Part shown: piece after piece, positions 18,043 through 23,675 of the stretch | Layout of the letters: each line of letters begins with the position of its first letter | How positions within the stretch are numbered: position 1 is the stretch's first letter | Virus record (IMG/VR): IMGVR_UViG_3300027525_000018 | Span: 1-34,662 of that record | Source of the DNA: a virus | Length of the DNA stretch: 34,662 nt | Strand: one strand, 5' to 3' | Notes under the pieces: model-generated | What the model was told of the DNA's origin: nothing | Databases searched by the model: none | What the model saw: only the letters and a program-made list of their open reading frames with translations | Translations under genes and position numbers: made by a program

Positions 18043-18259
18043 GACTGCAATATTACAAAAAAGTTTCATGTGGATGACTCCAGGGACTATCTTTATCCTG
18101 AAGACGCACGAAGAGAGAGAGGATATTGAGATATTTCTCTGCGAAGACCCTGACGAAGAAGGAAAAGAGTTTTGGCTCTCCAGAGGATTTGTCCTTGGGG
18201 AGTTTGAAAGCGACTATAAACCGTTATGCTGGACTAAAGATTTATTCTTGATCGTCTGA
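18041..18259 (+). CDS. Small acidic unknown protein, 72 aa
   Basis: Start chosen at ATG 18041 because a perfect -7 box lies 5 nt upstream; ATGs at 18068 and 18074 remain possible (MWMTPGTIFILK). The rest is acidic with alternating strands (REDIEIFLCEDPDEEGKEFW, then a hydrophobic strand near the C-terminus), suggesting a small beta-barrel. Its end overlaps the convergent 68-aa gene by 18 nt. Confidence 0.6.
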   Translation: MTAILQKSFMWMTPGTIFILKTHEEREDIEIFLCEDPDEEGKEFWLSRGFVLGEFESDYKPLCWTKDLFLIV

Positions 18260-18448
18260 AGCATTAAAAGGTTTCTCCGTCCAATATACAGCGTTAGGCT
18301 CCTTTACTGGAGTTCCTGATGTTTTTCTGTACACTGAATTGTCTGAACCTAAAAATCCGTCAAAGTAACGCTTACCATCGCTCCATACAAGGTTTTTATG
18401 TACGTCAGGACGGTTAAAATAAACCACATTCCATGATTTCTTATCCAT
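18242..18448 (-). CDS. Small unknown protein, 68 aa
   Basis: Starts MDKKSWNVVYFNRPDVHKNL; rich in Trp, Tyr and Asn with a Gly-Asp-Ser turn in the middle and an acidic end. Preceded by AACACAGAA. No -7 box seen, no family recognised. Convergent overlap of 18 nt with the 72-aa gene. Confidence 0.5.
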   Translation of the reverse strand: MDKKSWNVVYFNRPDVHKNLVWSDGKRYFDGFLGSDNSVYRKTSGTPVKEPNAVYWTEKPFNASDDQE

Positions 18449-18489
18449 TTCTGTGTTCTTTAAACGCTAAGTTACTGAAAATAAGTTGA

Positions 18490-18897
18490 TTAAGAAATAC
18501 TTAGCTTTAGAAGCTGTATCATTTTTTCGTTAGCAGGGTATATCTTCATGGATTTTTTATCACCAAACTCCCACCTCTGATGGCACTCCAGGCACAGGAC
18601 GTTGACGTTATCCTTATTGTGTCTAAGTTTTGGCTGTGAACCCTTAGATAAGATGTGTGAAAACATATATCTCTCCCACTTACCGCCTAAATCCTTGTCG
18701 CACTCCTCGCAGTAGTGTGCTTTTTCTGACCATATCTCCTTGTAGAAGGCTGTGTCAAGGTCTATCTTCTCCTTTGCGTTCTTAGATGGTCCAGGCTTCT
18801 TGTATGACTTAGAAGCGCACCTCTTGCATCTTCCTTTGCTGAATATGTACTCCTCTCGGCTACACTCCTTGCACGTTTTTTTCTTTCTAGGTATCAT
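18490..18897 (-). CDS. HNH / NinG-like zinc protein
   Basis: 135 aa. An N-terminal zinc knuckle is formed by Cys9, Cys12, Cys24 and Cys27. After a basic linker comes an HNH-type core with Cys63-Cys66, His81 (FSHILSKGS), Asn97/Asn99 and Cys102-Cys105-His106 (CLECHQRWE). This double-zinc arrangement resembles lambda NinG and related phage HNH proteins, which act on recombination or branched DNA intermediates or as nicking nucleases. The ATG lies 4 nt after TATATTTA, right behind a terminator. Confidence 0.75.
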   Translation of the reverse strand: MIPRKKKTCKECSREEYIFSKGRCKRCASKSYKKPGPSKNAKEKIDLDTAFYKEIWSEKAHYCEECDKDLGGKWERYMFSHILSKGSQPKLRHNKDNVNVLCLECHQRWEFGDKKSMKIYPANEKMIQLLKLSIS

Positions 18898-18901
18898 AAT
18901 G

Positions 18902-18909
18902 TAAATATA
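18902..18909 (-). promoter_or_regulatory. -7-like element 4 nt before the HNH/NinG-like ATG
   Basis: Minus-strand TATATTTA (one mismatch to TAnnTTTG) ends 4 nt before ATG 18897. No TTTG at the -33 position. Confidence 0.4.
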
Positions 18910-18910
18910 A

Positions 18911-18938
18911 AAAAGCCCCAGCGGATAGCCAGGGCTTT
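18911..18938 (-). terminator. Rho-independent terminator of the 69/80-aa gene pair
   Basis: Minus strand: AAAGCCCTGGC pairs with GCTGGGGCTTT (two wobble pairs) around a 5-nt loop, followed by T residues. Near twin of the terminator at 7415-7446. Confidence 0.8.
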
Positions 18939-18995
18939 AAACAGAATGAAAACAAAAACAAAAGCAATGATTACTTTGACAGCAAATTTAGACAT

Positions 18996-19205
18996 TCAAT
19001 TTAAGAATACAAAATAAAGTTTTATTAGCCTTTTTAATTCCAACACCCCTTCCTCTGTAGTAGCTGTAAACTGTAAGTCCTCATCGTAGACCTTTACAAG
19101 ACCAAAGTCGTGCAGGAACATTATCTCCTCGTGATGCTCGTGATTCCAAACATCTAACCCAAACATAAGTTCGTTTAATAAGGACATTTTCAGCTCATCA
19201 GTCAT
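18996..19205 (-). CDS. Small acidic helical protein, 69 aa
   Basis: Starts MTDELKMSLLNELMFGLDVW; contains a His/Glu cluster (NHEHHEE at 21-27) and looks like a small winged-helix-type protein (helices, then short strands around LQFTATTEEG). The start overlaps the upstream stop by 8 nt, so it is the second gene of a two-gene operon ended by the terminator at 18911. Function unknown. Confidence 0.6.
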   Translation of the reverse strand: MTDELKMSLLNELMFGLDVWNHEHHEEIMFLHDFGLVKVYDEDLQFTATTEEGVLELKRLIKLYFVFLN

Positions 19206-19440
19206 CGCCTACATCGTAGTTTTTGTAGTGTACGCTATACTTTCTCCCCTGCATCTTGGCTATAAACCTTTCCCTTGCCTCCACTGGGTCTTCACCGTCC
19301 TTGACGTAGATGGTCGTGTTCCTGTCGATTACAACACGCTGCAAATCGTTAAGGTTTGGTGAGCTTTTTTTAGAGACATCTATAGCGTTTTGCCTTAGCT
19401 CTCTTATCTCCTCGTTCCTTACTGCTCCTTCTTTTTTCAT
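19198..19440 (-). CDS. Small charged protein, 80 aa
   Basis: Start at ATG 19440 (MKKEGAVRNEEIRELRQN); the frame reaches further upstream but a promoter ends 5 nt before this ATG. A helical N-terminus is followed by a strand-turn-helix (VVIDRNTTIYV, then VEARERFIAKM) and a polar end. First gene of an operon with the 69-aa gene. No family recognised. Confidence 0.6.
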   Translation of the reverse strand: MKKEGAVRNEEIRELRQNAIDVSKKSSPNLNDLQRVVIDRNTTIYVKDGEDPVEARERFIAKMQGRKYSVHYKNYDVGDD

Positions 19441-19445
19441 AATTA

Positions 19446-19477
19446 TAAATTTAGTGTTTTCAAATAGTTTTATCAAA
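19446..19477 (-). promoter_or_regulatory. Host-type promoter, leaderless gene at 19440
   Basis: Minus strand: TTTG (19477-19474), 20 nt, TAAATTTA (19453-19446, one mismatch), 5 nt, ATG 19440. Confidence 0.6.
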
Positions 19478-19529
19478 TACGTCTGCAATGTAAAAACTAT
19501 TCCTAAATTAGCGACCAAATACTTATGAT

Positions 19530-19997
19530 ATGTATGTAAGAAAAGCAAAAATAACCGAGGGTTACGAAATAGAAGTCTTGGTTCAAGTGTGCGCTGAAGA
19601 TTCGGGTATGATGATGATAGACGCTGTAGATGCTAACGGGGCAATATCTAAGACAGTTATGTCACCTAGCTGCCACGTTTATGTAGCTGTAGACGTAGGA
19701 GAAATAGTTGGTGTCGTTATGGGCTTTCAAGGGACTATGTTTAGCAATCTACAGAACATGGAGGTGTCTATGTGTGTAAACCCATCACGTAAAAGAGAGG
19801 GGATAGGGCATATGCTAATGAGCCACTTCCTACTAGAGCATGGTTGGCTTAATGTGTACGCAGAGGTCGTTAGTGACAACGAGCCTATCATACAACTGCT
19901 AACTAAGCTAAACTACAAGCTCGTATGCTCACTGCCTAAGTTTGTAAACACAAGAAGAGGATTCAGAGATAAAATGATATTTACATACAATGGATAA
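19530..19997 (+). CDS. GNAT-family N-acetyltransferase
   Basis: 155 aa covering a whole GNAT domain. Motif A is the strand VSMCVNPSRKREGIGHMLMS (near 87-106), with the R-x-x-G-I-G pyrophosphate-binding loop for acetyl-CoA; motif B follows as VVSDNEPIIQLLTKLNYK. It transfers acetyl from acetyl-CoA to an amine; the acceptor is unknown. In phages such enzymes may modify host proteins, toxins or cell-wall components. It overlaps the next gene by 8 nt and shares the intergenic space with the divergent 80-aa gene. A TAAATTAG box lies 18 nt upstream without a clear -33. Confidence 0.8.
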   Translation: MYVRKAKITEGYEIEVLVQVCAEDSGMMMIDAVDANGAISKTVMSPSCHVYVAVDVGEIVGVVMGFQGTMFSNLQNMEVSMCVNPSRKREGIGHMLMSHFLLEHGWLNVYAEVVSDNEPIIQLLTKLNYKLVCSLPKFVNTRRGFRDKMIFTYNG

Positions 19998-20214
19998 GCC
20001 GAAGAACTTTAAAGAATTAAAGAAAAGACTACTACCGTTCATAAATTATGAACAGGAAGTTCAACTGAGCAAGGAGGCTAAAGTGCAAAACGTAGGCAAC
20101 ATGATTAACTCTCACGTTAAGATACTTGAAGCTAACCCAGGGAACGCTGGATATATGCCGTACTACGACAGGCTCGTTATGCTTCTTACAATTCTTGAGT
20201 CTGGCTGGGAATAG
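19990..20214 (+). CDS. Small helical protein, 74 aa
   Basis: Starts MDKPKNFKELKKRLLPFINY; three predicted amphipathic helices, no Cys, ending LTILESGWE. Coupled to the acetyltransferase by an 8-nt overlap, so co-expressed with it. Its 3' end overlaps the convergent gene by 29 nt. Function unknown. Confidence 0.6.
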   Translation: MDKPKNFKELKKRLLPFINYEQEVQLSKEAKVQNVGNMINSHVKILEANPGNAGYMPYYDRLVMLLTILESGWE

Positions 20215-20560
20215 CGAACCTCTCAGGGTCTATACGCTTGCATCTCTCAAGTATCAGAACAGATACCTTCTTGAATGCCATCCTCTCAGCAGGGGTAGTC
20301 TCTGTGCCTATCTCGGTATTTAAACTAGCGTCAAGCTCTAGCATGATATCTACCGCAGCCTTAACGGGTGATGTTGTTCCTGACGTATCCAAAGCTCTCT
20401 TCAGATACTTAGCGGTATCAAGGACTTCTTCGTATGCGTGTTGAAGCCATTCTCCCTTAGAGTAGTCTTCTCTATCTACGGTTACACCGTACTCCTCTTT
20501 TCCTTTAATGTCTGAGGATACAAGGTCCTCGAATATGCGCTTGCTCGTGTTACTCTCCAT
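20186..20560 (-). CDS. MazG-like / nucleotide pyrophosphohydrolase-like helical protein (tentative)
   Basis: 124 aa from ATG 20560, which follows a perfect promoter by 4 nt; a frame extension to 20629 is rejected. The core KEEYGVTVDREDYSKGEWLQ then HAYEEVLDTAKYLKRAL has the YG...W-x-x-H-x-x-E-E-x-x-D pattern of short phage proteins I associate with dATP/dGTP or MazG-type pyrophosphohydrolase helices, where Glu and Asp bind Mg2+. The C-terminal half has another helical pair. If right, it would clean up or reshape dNTP pools; a non-catalytic helical protein is the alternative. Confidence 0.5.
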   Translation of the reverse strand: MESNTSKRIFEDLVSSDIKGKEEYGVTVDREDYSKGEWLQHAYEEVLDTAKYLKRALDTSGTTSPVKAAVDIMLELDASLNTEIGTETTPAERMAFKKVSVLILERCKRIDPERFAIPSQTQEL

Positions 20561-20564
20561 TCTC

Positions 20565-20595
20565 CAAATATACCGTATCTTTGTTATATGGCAAA
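20565..20595 (-). promoter_or_regulatory. Perfect host-type promoter, interleaved with a divergent one
   Basis: Minus strand: TTTG (20595-20592), 19 nt, TATATTTG (20572-20565), 4 nt, ATG 20560. A plus-strand TATCTTTG (20576-20583) lies inside the same 31 bp and ends 4 nt before ATG 20588 of the divergent gene, so the two promoters cannot be occupied together. Confidence 0.8.
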
Positions 20596-20854
20596 GCGTA
20601 ACTACAAAAAAGAGTACAAGAAGTTTCAATCCTCTGAGGAGCAGAAGAAAAAACGTGCCGCCCGTAACAAGGAGAGAGCTAAAGCCGTCAAGAAAGGAAC
20701 TGTAAAGAAGGGTGACAAGAACGATATGTCACACACAAAGAATGGGGTAGTAAAAAAGCCCCGATCCGTAAACCGAGGCTCTAAAAAAGATATGCCTGGA
20801 GATAAACGTGCCAGGGGTAAGGGTCAAAAGAAACGTCAGCCTAAGAGGAAGTAG
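20588..20854 (+). CDS. Small, very basic HNH-like / DNA-binding protein
   Basis: 88 aa, about 40 percent Lys+Arg. The opening MAKRNYKKEYKKFQSSEEQK and the later KKGDKNDMSHTKNG ... RSVNRGSKKDM match a family of tiny phage proteins that carry a reduced HNH-like motif (D-x-D-H-K-x-G-x then S-N-L-R); here the catalytic acidic pair is changed (NDMSHT), so nuclease activity is doubtful. Likely a DNA- or RNA-binding or virion-associated protein. The ATG is 4 nt after TATCTTTG. Its end overlaps the convergent RuvC-like gene by 14 nt. Confidence 0.65.
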   Translation: MAKRNYKKEYKKFQSSEEQKKKRAARNKERAKAVKKGTVKKGDKNDMSHTKNGVVKKPRSVNRGSKKDMPGDKRARGKGQKKRQPKRK

Positions 20855-21374
20855 CCTTAATAAGCCATTCAAATTCTTTTGTTCGCATTCCTGCATACAT
20901 TACTCCTATCGAATCAGCCATGTGTTCCTGCTTCATCAATGGAAAGTCATTCCTAATAAGCCAGGGAGCCTCTGGGTGCTGCTCGTAAGCCCACTCAATC
21001 ATCTCCTTCTTACTGGCGTTCTTTTTACCTACACTCGCCATCTTAACCTCGTGCGGTGTTACCTCTAGGCATCTATCTGGCAATGACGCAAGCAAAAAAC
21101 AACTAACTCCGTAGTTCTTCATGCCACTCGCACTCTGACTACCGCTAGGTGTCTCTGCGAATATAATCTGTGGATCCCAACGGTCTATAAACTGCTTAGA
21201 ACCCCTGTAAAGGTCTACACACCTCTCAATAAGGTCTGACGCTGCTCTAATTTTCTTGTTAGGGTTCTTCTGTGTCGTTATAGTCACCGAATCAATGACA
21301 ATGAGCCTGTCACTAATATCAAAAGCCGTAAGACACGTATTACTCAAGCTCGGATCAATCGCTACTCCTATCAT
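20841..21374 (-). CDS. RuvC-like Holliday-junction resolvase
   Basis: 177 aa RNase-H-fold nuclease. The first strand MIGVAIDPSLSNTC carries Asp7; the second acidic residue is Glu74 in IIFAETPSGSQSA; HMADSIGV supplies His151 and Asp154, and the helix KKNASKKEMIEWA before it is the usual RuvC linker helix. It should cut four-way DNA junctions so that branched phage DNA can be packaged. Its start overlaps the upstream 46-aa gene by 20 nt, making it the last gene of a leftward operon. Confidence 0.8.
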   Translation of the reverse strand: MIGVAIDPSLSNTCLTAFDISDRLIVIDSVTITTQKNPNKKIRAASDLIERCVDLYRGSKQFIDRWDPQIIFAETPSGSQSASGMKNYGVSCFLLASLPDRCLEVTPHEVKMASVGKKNASKKEMIEWAYEQHPEAPWLIRNDFPLMKQEHMADSIGVMYAGMRTKEFEWLIKATSS

Positions 21375-21495
21375 AAACCCTTAACCTTTTTTGTTTGGAA
21401 GATATTATTCTCAGAGACTTCTCGTAAGATATCCTAAGTCTCTCATATTCACTCATGGTCATTAAACCAAGCGCAGACAGTATCTTATTTTTCAT
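21355..21495 (-). CDS. Small basic helical protein, 46 aa
   Basis: MKNKILSALGLMTMSEYERL, then a Lys/Arg-rich helix ending VYDRSSD. It overlaps the 64-aa gene by 11 nt and the RuvC-like gene by 20 nt, which supports translation in a coupled chain. Family unknown; resembles short phage coiled-coil peptides. Confidence 0.55.
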   Translation of the reverse strand: MKNKILSALGLMTMSEYERLRISYEKSLRIISSKQKRLRVYDRSSD

Positions 21496-21679
21496 GGTGT
21501 TTAATTATTTCATTGCACTTCTCATATTCCTCCATAGACTCATAGTATCGCAGTGTTACTTCAGGGTCTTCGTGGTTCTTAGGTAGGTAGAACACCTCCT
21601 GCTCCGCAAGCTTGTCGTAGTCTGTAGTACCTATCAATAACTGGTAGGCGTTGTGGTATGACTCTTCAATCTCAGTCAT
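21485..21679 (-). CDS. Small acidic helical protein, 64 aa
   Basis: Starts MTEIEESYHNAYQLLIGTTD; acidic, Tyr-rich, two predicted helices (2-20 and 42-62). The ATG overlaps the stop of the 27-aa membrane peptide as ATGA (21676-21679) and follows ACAAAG. Function unknown. Confidence 0.6.
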   Translation of the reverse strand: MTEIEESYHNAYQLLIGTTDYDKLAEQEVFYLPKNHEDPEVTLRYYESMEEYEKCNEIIKHHEK

Positions 21680-21759
21680 CTTTGTTTTCTGTCGTATTCC
21701 TTTTTGTATCTATACAGAGGGTACGCTATTACTATTAAAATTATCAGTGCTATTATCAT
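21676..21759 (-). CDS. 27-aa single-span membrane peptide
   Basis: MIIALIILIVIAYPLYRYKK followed by a polar EYDRKQR. A 14-residue hydrophobic run with positive C-terminus predicts one membrane span, N-out. The start follows ACAAAGAAG, shared with neighbouring genes. It overlaps the upstream gene by 50 nt in another frame and the next gene by 4 nt. Likely a small inner-membrane peptide. Confidence 0.6.
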   Translation of the reverse strand: MIIALIILIVIAYPLYRYKKEYDRKQR

Positions 21760-22066
21760 CTTCTTTGTTTTGGTCTGTTGTTCCTGCGAGTTCCCTAAAT
21801 ATTCTAACACATTCAAGCGCAAGTTCAGTTGTCTCTTCGTCAAGGTTATGATATTTCGTGACTACAGTTAATGCGCTCTCTTGGATAGCAGTTTCAAACA
21901 CATCATATAATTCAAAGTCCTCCCATTTTTCAACCGTTTGAGGTGGTTTTGCAAGTCTTTTCCTTCGCTTATTTTTAGCTTCTTTCATTCCTTTCTTAAT
22001 TCTAGCGTTTGCTTCTGCTACTTCTTTTCTGTTGAACTCTTCTGCTGATTCTCCTTTAAGTATCAT
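21710..22066 (-). CDS. Unknown 118-aa protein with basic N-terminus and acidic C-terminus
   Basis: Start set at ATG 22066 (MILKGESAEEFNRKEVAEAN), which follows AAACAAAGAAG and an 11-nt overlap with the Cys-rich gene; the longer frame to 22114 lacks such a leader. Residues 10-45 are a Lys/Arg-rich helix, 50-100 a helical domain (TAIQESALTVVTKY then EETTELALECVRIF), and the end is Asn/Asp/Ser-rich and probably disordered. No family recognised. Confidence 0.6.
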   Translation of the reverse strand: MILKGESAEEFNRKEVAEANARIKKGMKEAKNKRRKRLAKPPQTVEKWEDFELYDVFETAIQESALTVVTKYHNLDEETTELALECVRIFRELAGTTDQNKEDDNSTDNFNSNSVPSV

Positions 22067-22232
22067 CTTCTTTGTTTTTAGTGTATACTTCCATTTGATG
22101 TTCACACTTACCATCCTTTATTGGAGGATTCATAAAATATGATTGCCTAAACTTAGATGGTTCTGCTGTGTATCTGTAACACTCATCTTTTAAGGAACAG
22201 TTAGCCCCTGAACACATTGTAATGTCTGGCAT
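22056..22232 (-). CDS. Small four-cysteine protein, 58 aa
   Basis: Starts MPDITMCSGANCSLKDECYR. Cysteines at 7, 12, 18 and 43 (C-x4-C-x5-C-x24-C) with the conserved-looking stretch YTAEPSKFRQSYF between them suggest a zinc-binding or disulfide-stabilised mini-domain; I recall similar short proteins in other Bacteroidota phages. It overlaps the 21-aa ORF by 32 nt and the next gene by 11 nt. Function unknown. Confidence 0.65.
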   Translation of the reverse strand: MPDITMCSGANCSLKDECYRYTAEPSKFRQSYFMNPPIKDGKCEHQMEVYTKNKEDDT

Positions 22233-22266
22233 TATTTCTTCTGTTTAGTATTTCATCAAGTTTCAT
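22201..22266 (-). CDS. Possible 21-aa leader peptide
   Basis: MKLDEILNRRNNARHYNVFR plus a final Gly. Its ATG follows GCAAAGAAG, the leader shared by the genes at 22066 and 21759, and its end overlaps the Cys-rich gene. Could be a leader peptide or a chance ORF with a good start. Confidence 0.35.
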   Translation of the reverse strand: MKLDEILNRRNNARHYNVFRG

Positions 22267-22330
22267 CTTCTTTGCTTTGGTTTAACTCACAATTTTGTTA
22301 CTCACAATGTTCTTACTTACCATACAAATC

Positions 22331-22349
22331 ATACAGTCGATTGCTGTAT
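22331..22349. other. Short inverted repeat ATACAG / CTGTAT
   Basis: ATACAG-TCGATTG-CTGTAT, 6-bp arms, 7-nt loop, followed by a second CTGTATG. It lies after the 70-aa gene and 65 nt before the 21-aa ORF. No U-tract, so an operator is as likely as a weak terminator. Confidence 0.35.
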
Positions 22350-22364
22350 CTGTATGGATAATAG

Positions 22365-22577
22365 TTAGTCAAGTATCTTCAAGGTTCCGTCAGCCTTCAC
22401 TATGTACACACAGTTCGGGTCCTCAATAATCTTGGTAATCATGCTCGCCATACTCTCAGGCATACTACCCTCCTTGACAAGGTTCTTAAAGAACTTGCGG
22501 TGCTTCCTCCCATTCGGTGGGTAGACCTCAAAGCATCTCTCTAGTACTCTCTCTACGTGTTCTTGCGGTGCTATCAT
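22365..22577 (-). CDS. Small unknown protein, 70 aa
   Basis: Starts MIAPQEHVERVLERCFEVYP; a helical N-terminus with a Lys/Arg/His cluster near 23-33 and a C-terminal strand pair (VYIVKADGTLKIL). Start overlaps the metallopeptidase-like stop by one base (TGATG). Last gene of the leftward four-gene operon. Confidence 0.6.
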   Translation of the reverse strand: MIAPQEHVERVLERCFEVYPPNGRKHRKFFKNLVKEGSMPESMASMITKIIEDPNCVYIVKADGTLKILD

Positions 22578-22879
22578 CAGTTTATGTAGTGTAAAAATAT
22601 TGTGTCCTTGGTCGTTCTAGCAATAAAATCCTCGTAATCATCGTAGTCCTCGTCTTCAGCCTGGGGGAAGGCTATGTGAAGCAACTCGTGGACTATGCTC
22701 TCCTCGTCCAACGGTATGTCGTGGTAAATGACAGCCTTCCTGCCATCAAAATCTCTCTCAATACCCACAAAGTAATCCTCCCCACTATACTCTACCTGCG
22801 TAGGGTCGATACGCTCTGTTCGTATATCCCAATCCTCAACGCCAAGCCTCTCAGCCCATGATTCTATAAGTGCCTTCAT
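22577..22879 (-). CDS. Small HELLH metallopeptidase-like protein
   Basis: 100 aa. Two short strands (DWDIRTERID, then KAVIYHDIPL) lead into the helix DEESIVHELLHIAF, with the zinc motif His64-Glu65-x-x-His68, then an acidic stretch and a second helix that could give the third ligand (Glu or Asp near 75-85). This is the minimal layout of SprT-like or other gluzincin-type domains, which bind zinc and in active members cut proteins on DNA. The role here (protease, DNA-bound protein cleaner or structural zinc site) is open. Coupled to neighbours by 4-nt and 1-nt overlaps. Confidence 0.65.
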   Translation of the reverse strand: MKALIESWAERLGVEDWDIRTERIDPTQVEYSGEDYFVGIERDFDGRKAVIYHDIPLDEESIVHELLHIAFPQAEDEDYDDYEDFIARTTKDTIFLHYIN

Positions 22880-23136
22880 TCTACTAGCTCTACCTGGTTA
22901 TCTATTACAGACTCCACAGCGTTCTGACACTCCTCCATGAGGTGGATTATATTAGTGTCGGTACTTCCCCCACCGTAAGTGGAGTCTAAAAAACGCTCAA
23001 CCTCAATTCCGAACATATTGCCCTTCCTCTTTAGCTGCTGCTTGAAGTGGTTAGTACCCTTAAAGTCATCCAGTGCCTCTACAAACGCCTGGGCGAAGAC
23101 CATAGCCTTCAGTGCTGTCTTGTGTTCCTCTTTCAT
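22876..23136 (-). CDS. Small helical protein, 86 aa
   Basis: Starts MKEEHKTALKAMVFAQAFVE; predicted all-helical with a basic stretch (KQQLKRKGNMFG) and a C-terminal hydrophobic-acidic helix. ATGA overlaps on both sides place it inside the four-gene operon. Unknown family. Confidence 0.6.
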   Translation of the reverse strand: MKEEHKTALKAMVFAQAFVEALDDFKGTNHFKQQLKRKGNMFGIEVERFLDSTYGGGSTDTNIIHLMEECQNAVESVIDNQVELVE

Positions 23137-23354
23137 AGGTCTGATTTTAAAGTGTCGTACCTTCTGTCCTCTATAAGCTGGTCGATGTCTACAGATACAC
23201 CGATACCAATTGACTTACTATCCTTGTCTACAGATGTAAATATCGGGTTCAAGTTGTGGTGTATTTTAGATTGCGAAGTGTCTCCCATCGCAAAGTCAAT
23301 GCTGACCTTATCGTCAACATCTTTTAGAAACTCTTTTAATTCTCCTACGGTCAT
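23133..23354 (-). CDS. Small unknown protein, 73 aa, first gene of a leftward operon
   Basis: Starts MTVGELKEFLKDVDDKVSID, the helix-strand opening of small phage proteins that read GELIEYLSKFPDD-like; then beta strands with Ser/Asp. The ATG follows AACAAAAACTAAAGCA. It borders the gene-free control region, so its promoter should lie within 23355-23460; no TAnnTTTG box is seen there. Confidence 0.6.
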   Translation of the reverse strand: MTVGELKEFLKDVDDKVSIDFAMGDTSQSKIHHNLNPIFTSVDKDSKSIGIGVSVDIDQLIEDRRYDTLKSDL

Positions 23355-23637
23355 TGCTTTAGTTTTTGTTTATAGGTGCAAGTAAGTAATTATTTTATTA
23401 ATGACAATGAGCCTGAAGAAAGTTTTTTTATGGGGTTGGTAAATGTGTGGGTAGGGGTTGTGTATATGGGGGTAGCATATAAATAATAGAATCGATTCAA
23501 AAATTTTACAAAAATTACCCCCCGTGTCGTGTTGGGGTGGGGGTCAATTCCTAACTCAAACCCAATTCCAACTCACCTACTTTTGCATATATCATTTAAT
23601 AGATAGCCATCCACTATACCACCTTCATCTAAGTTCA

Positions 23638-23675
23638 GTAGCAACAGGTCAAACGTTCGTTCCACCCGTTGCTAC
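23638..23675. repeat. 38-nt imperfect palindrome abutting the array
   Basis: GTAGCAAC (23638-23645) faces GTTGCTAC (23668-23675); inside them GGT/ACC (23647-23649, 23664-23666) and AACG/CGTT (2352-55 and 58-61 of the same block) share the same centre at 23656.5. In all 15 of 19 position pairs are complementary. Its right arm overlaps the first array unit. Confidence 0.75.
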
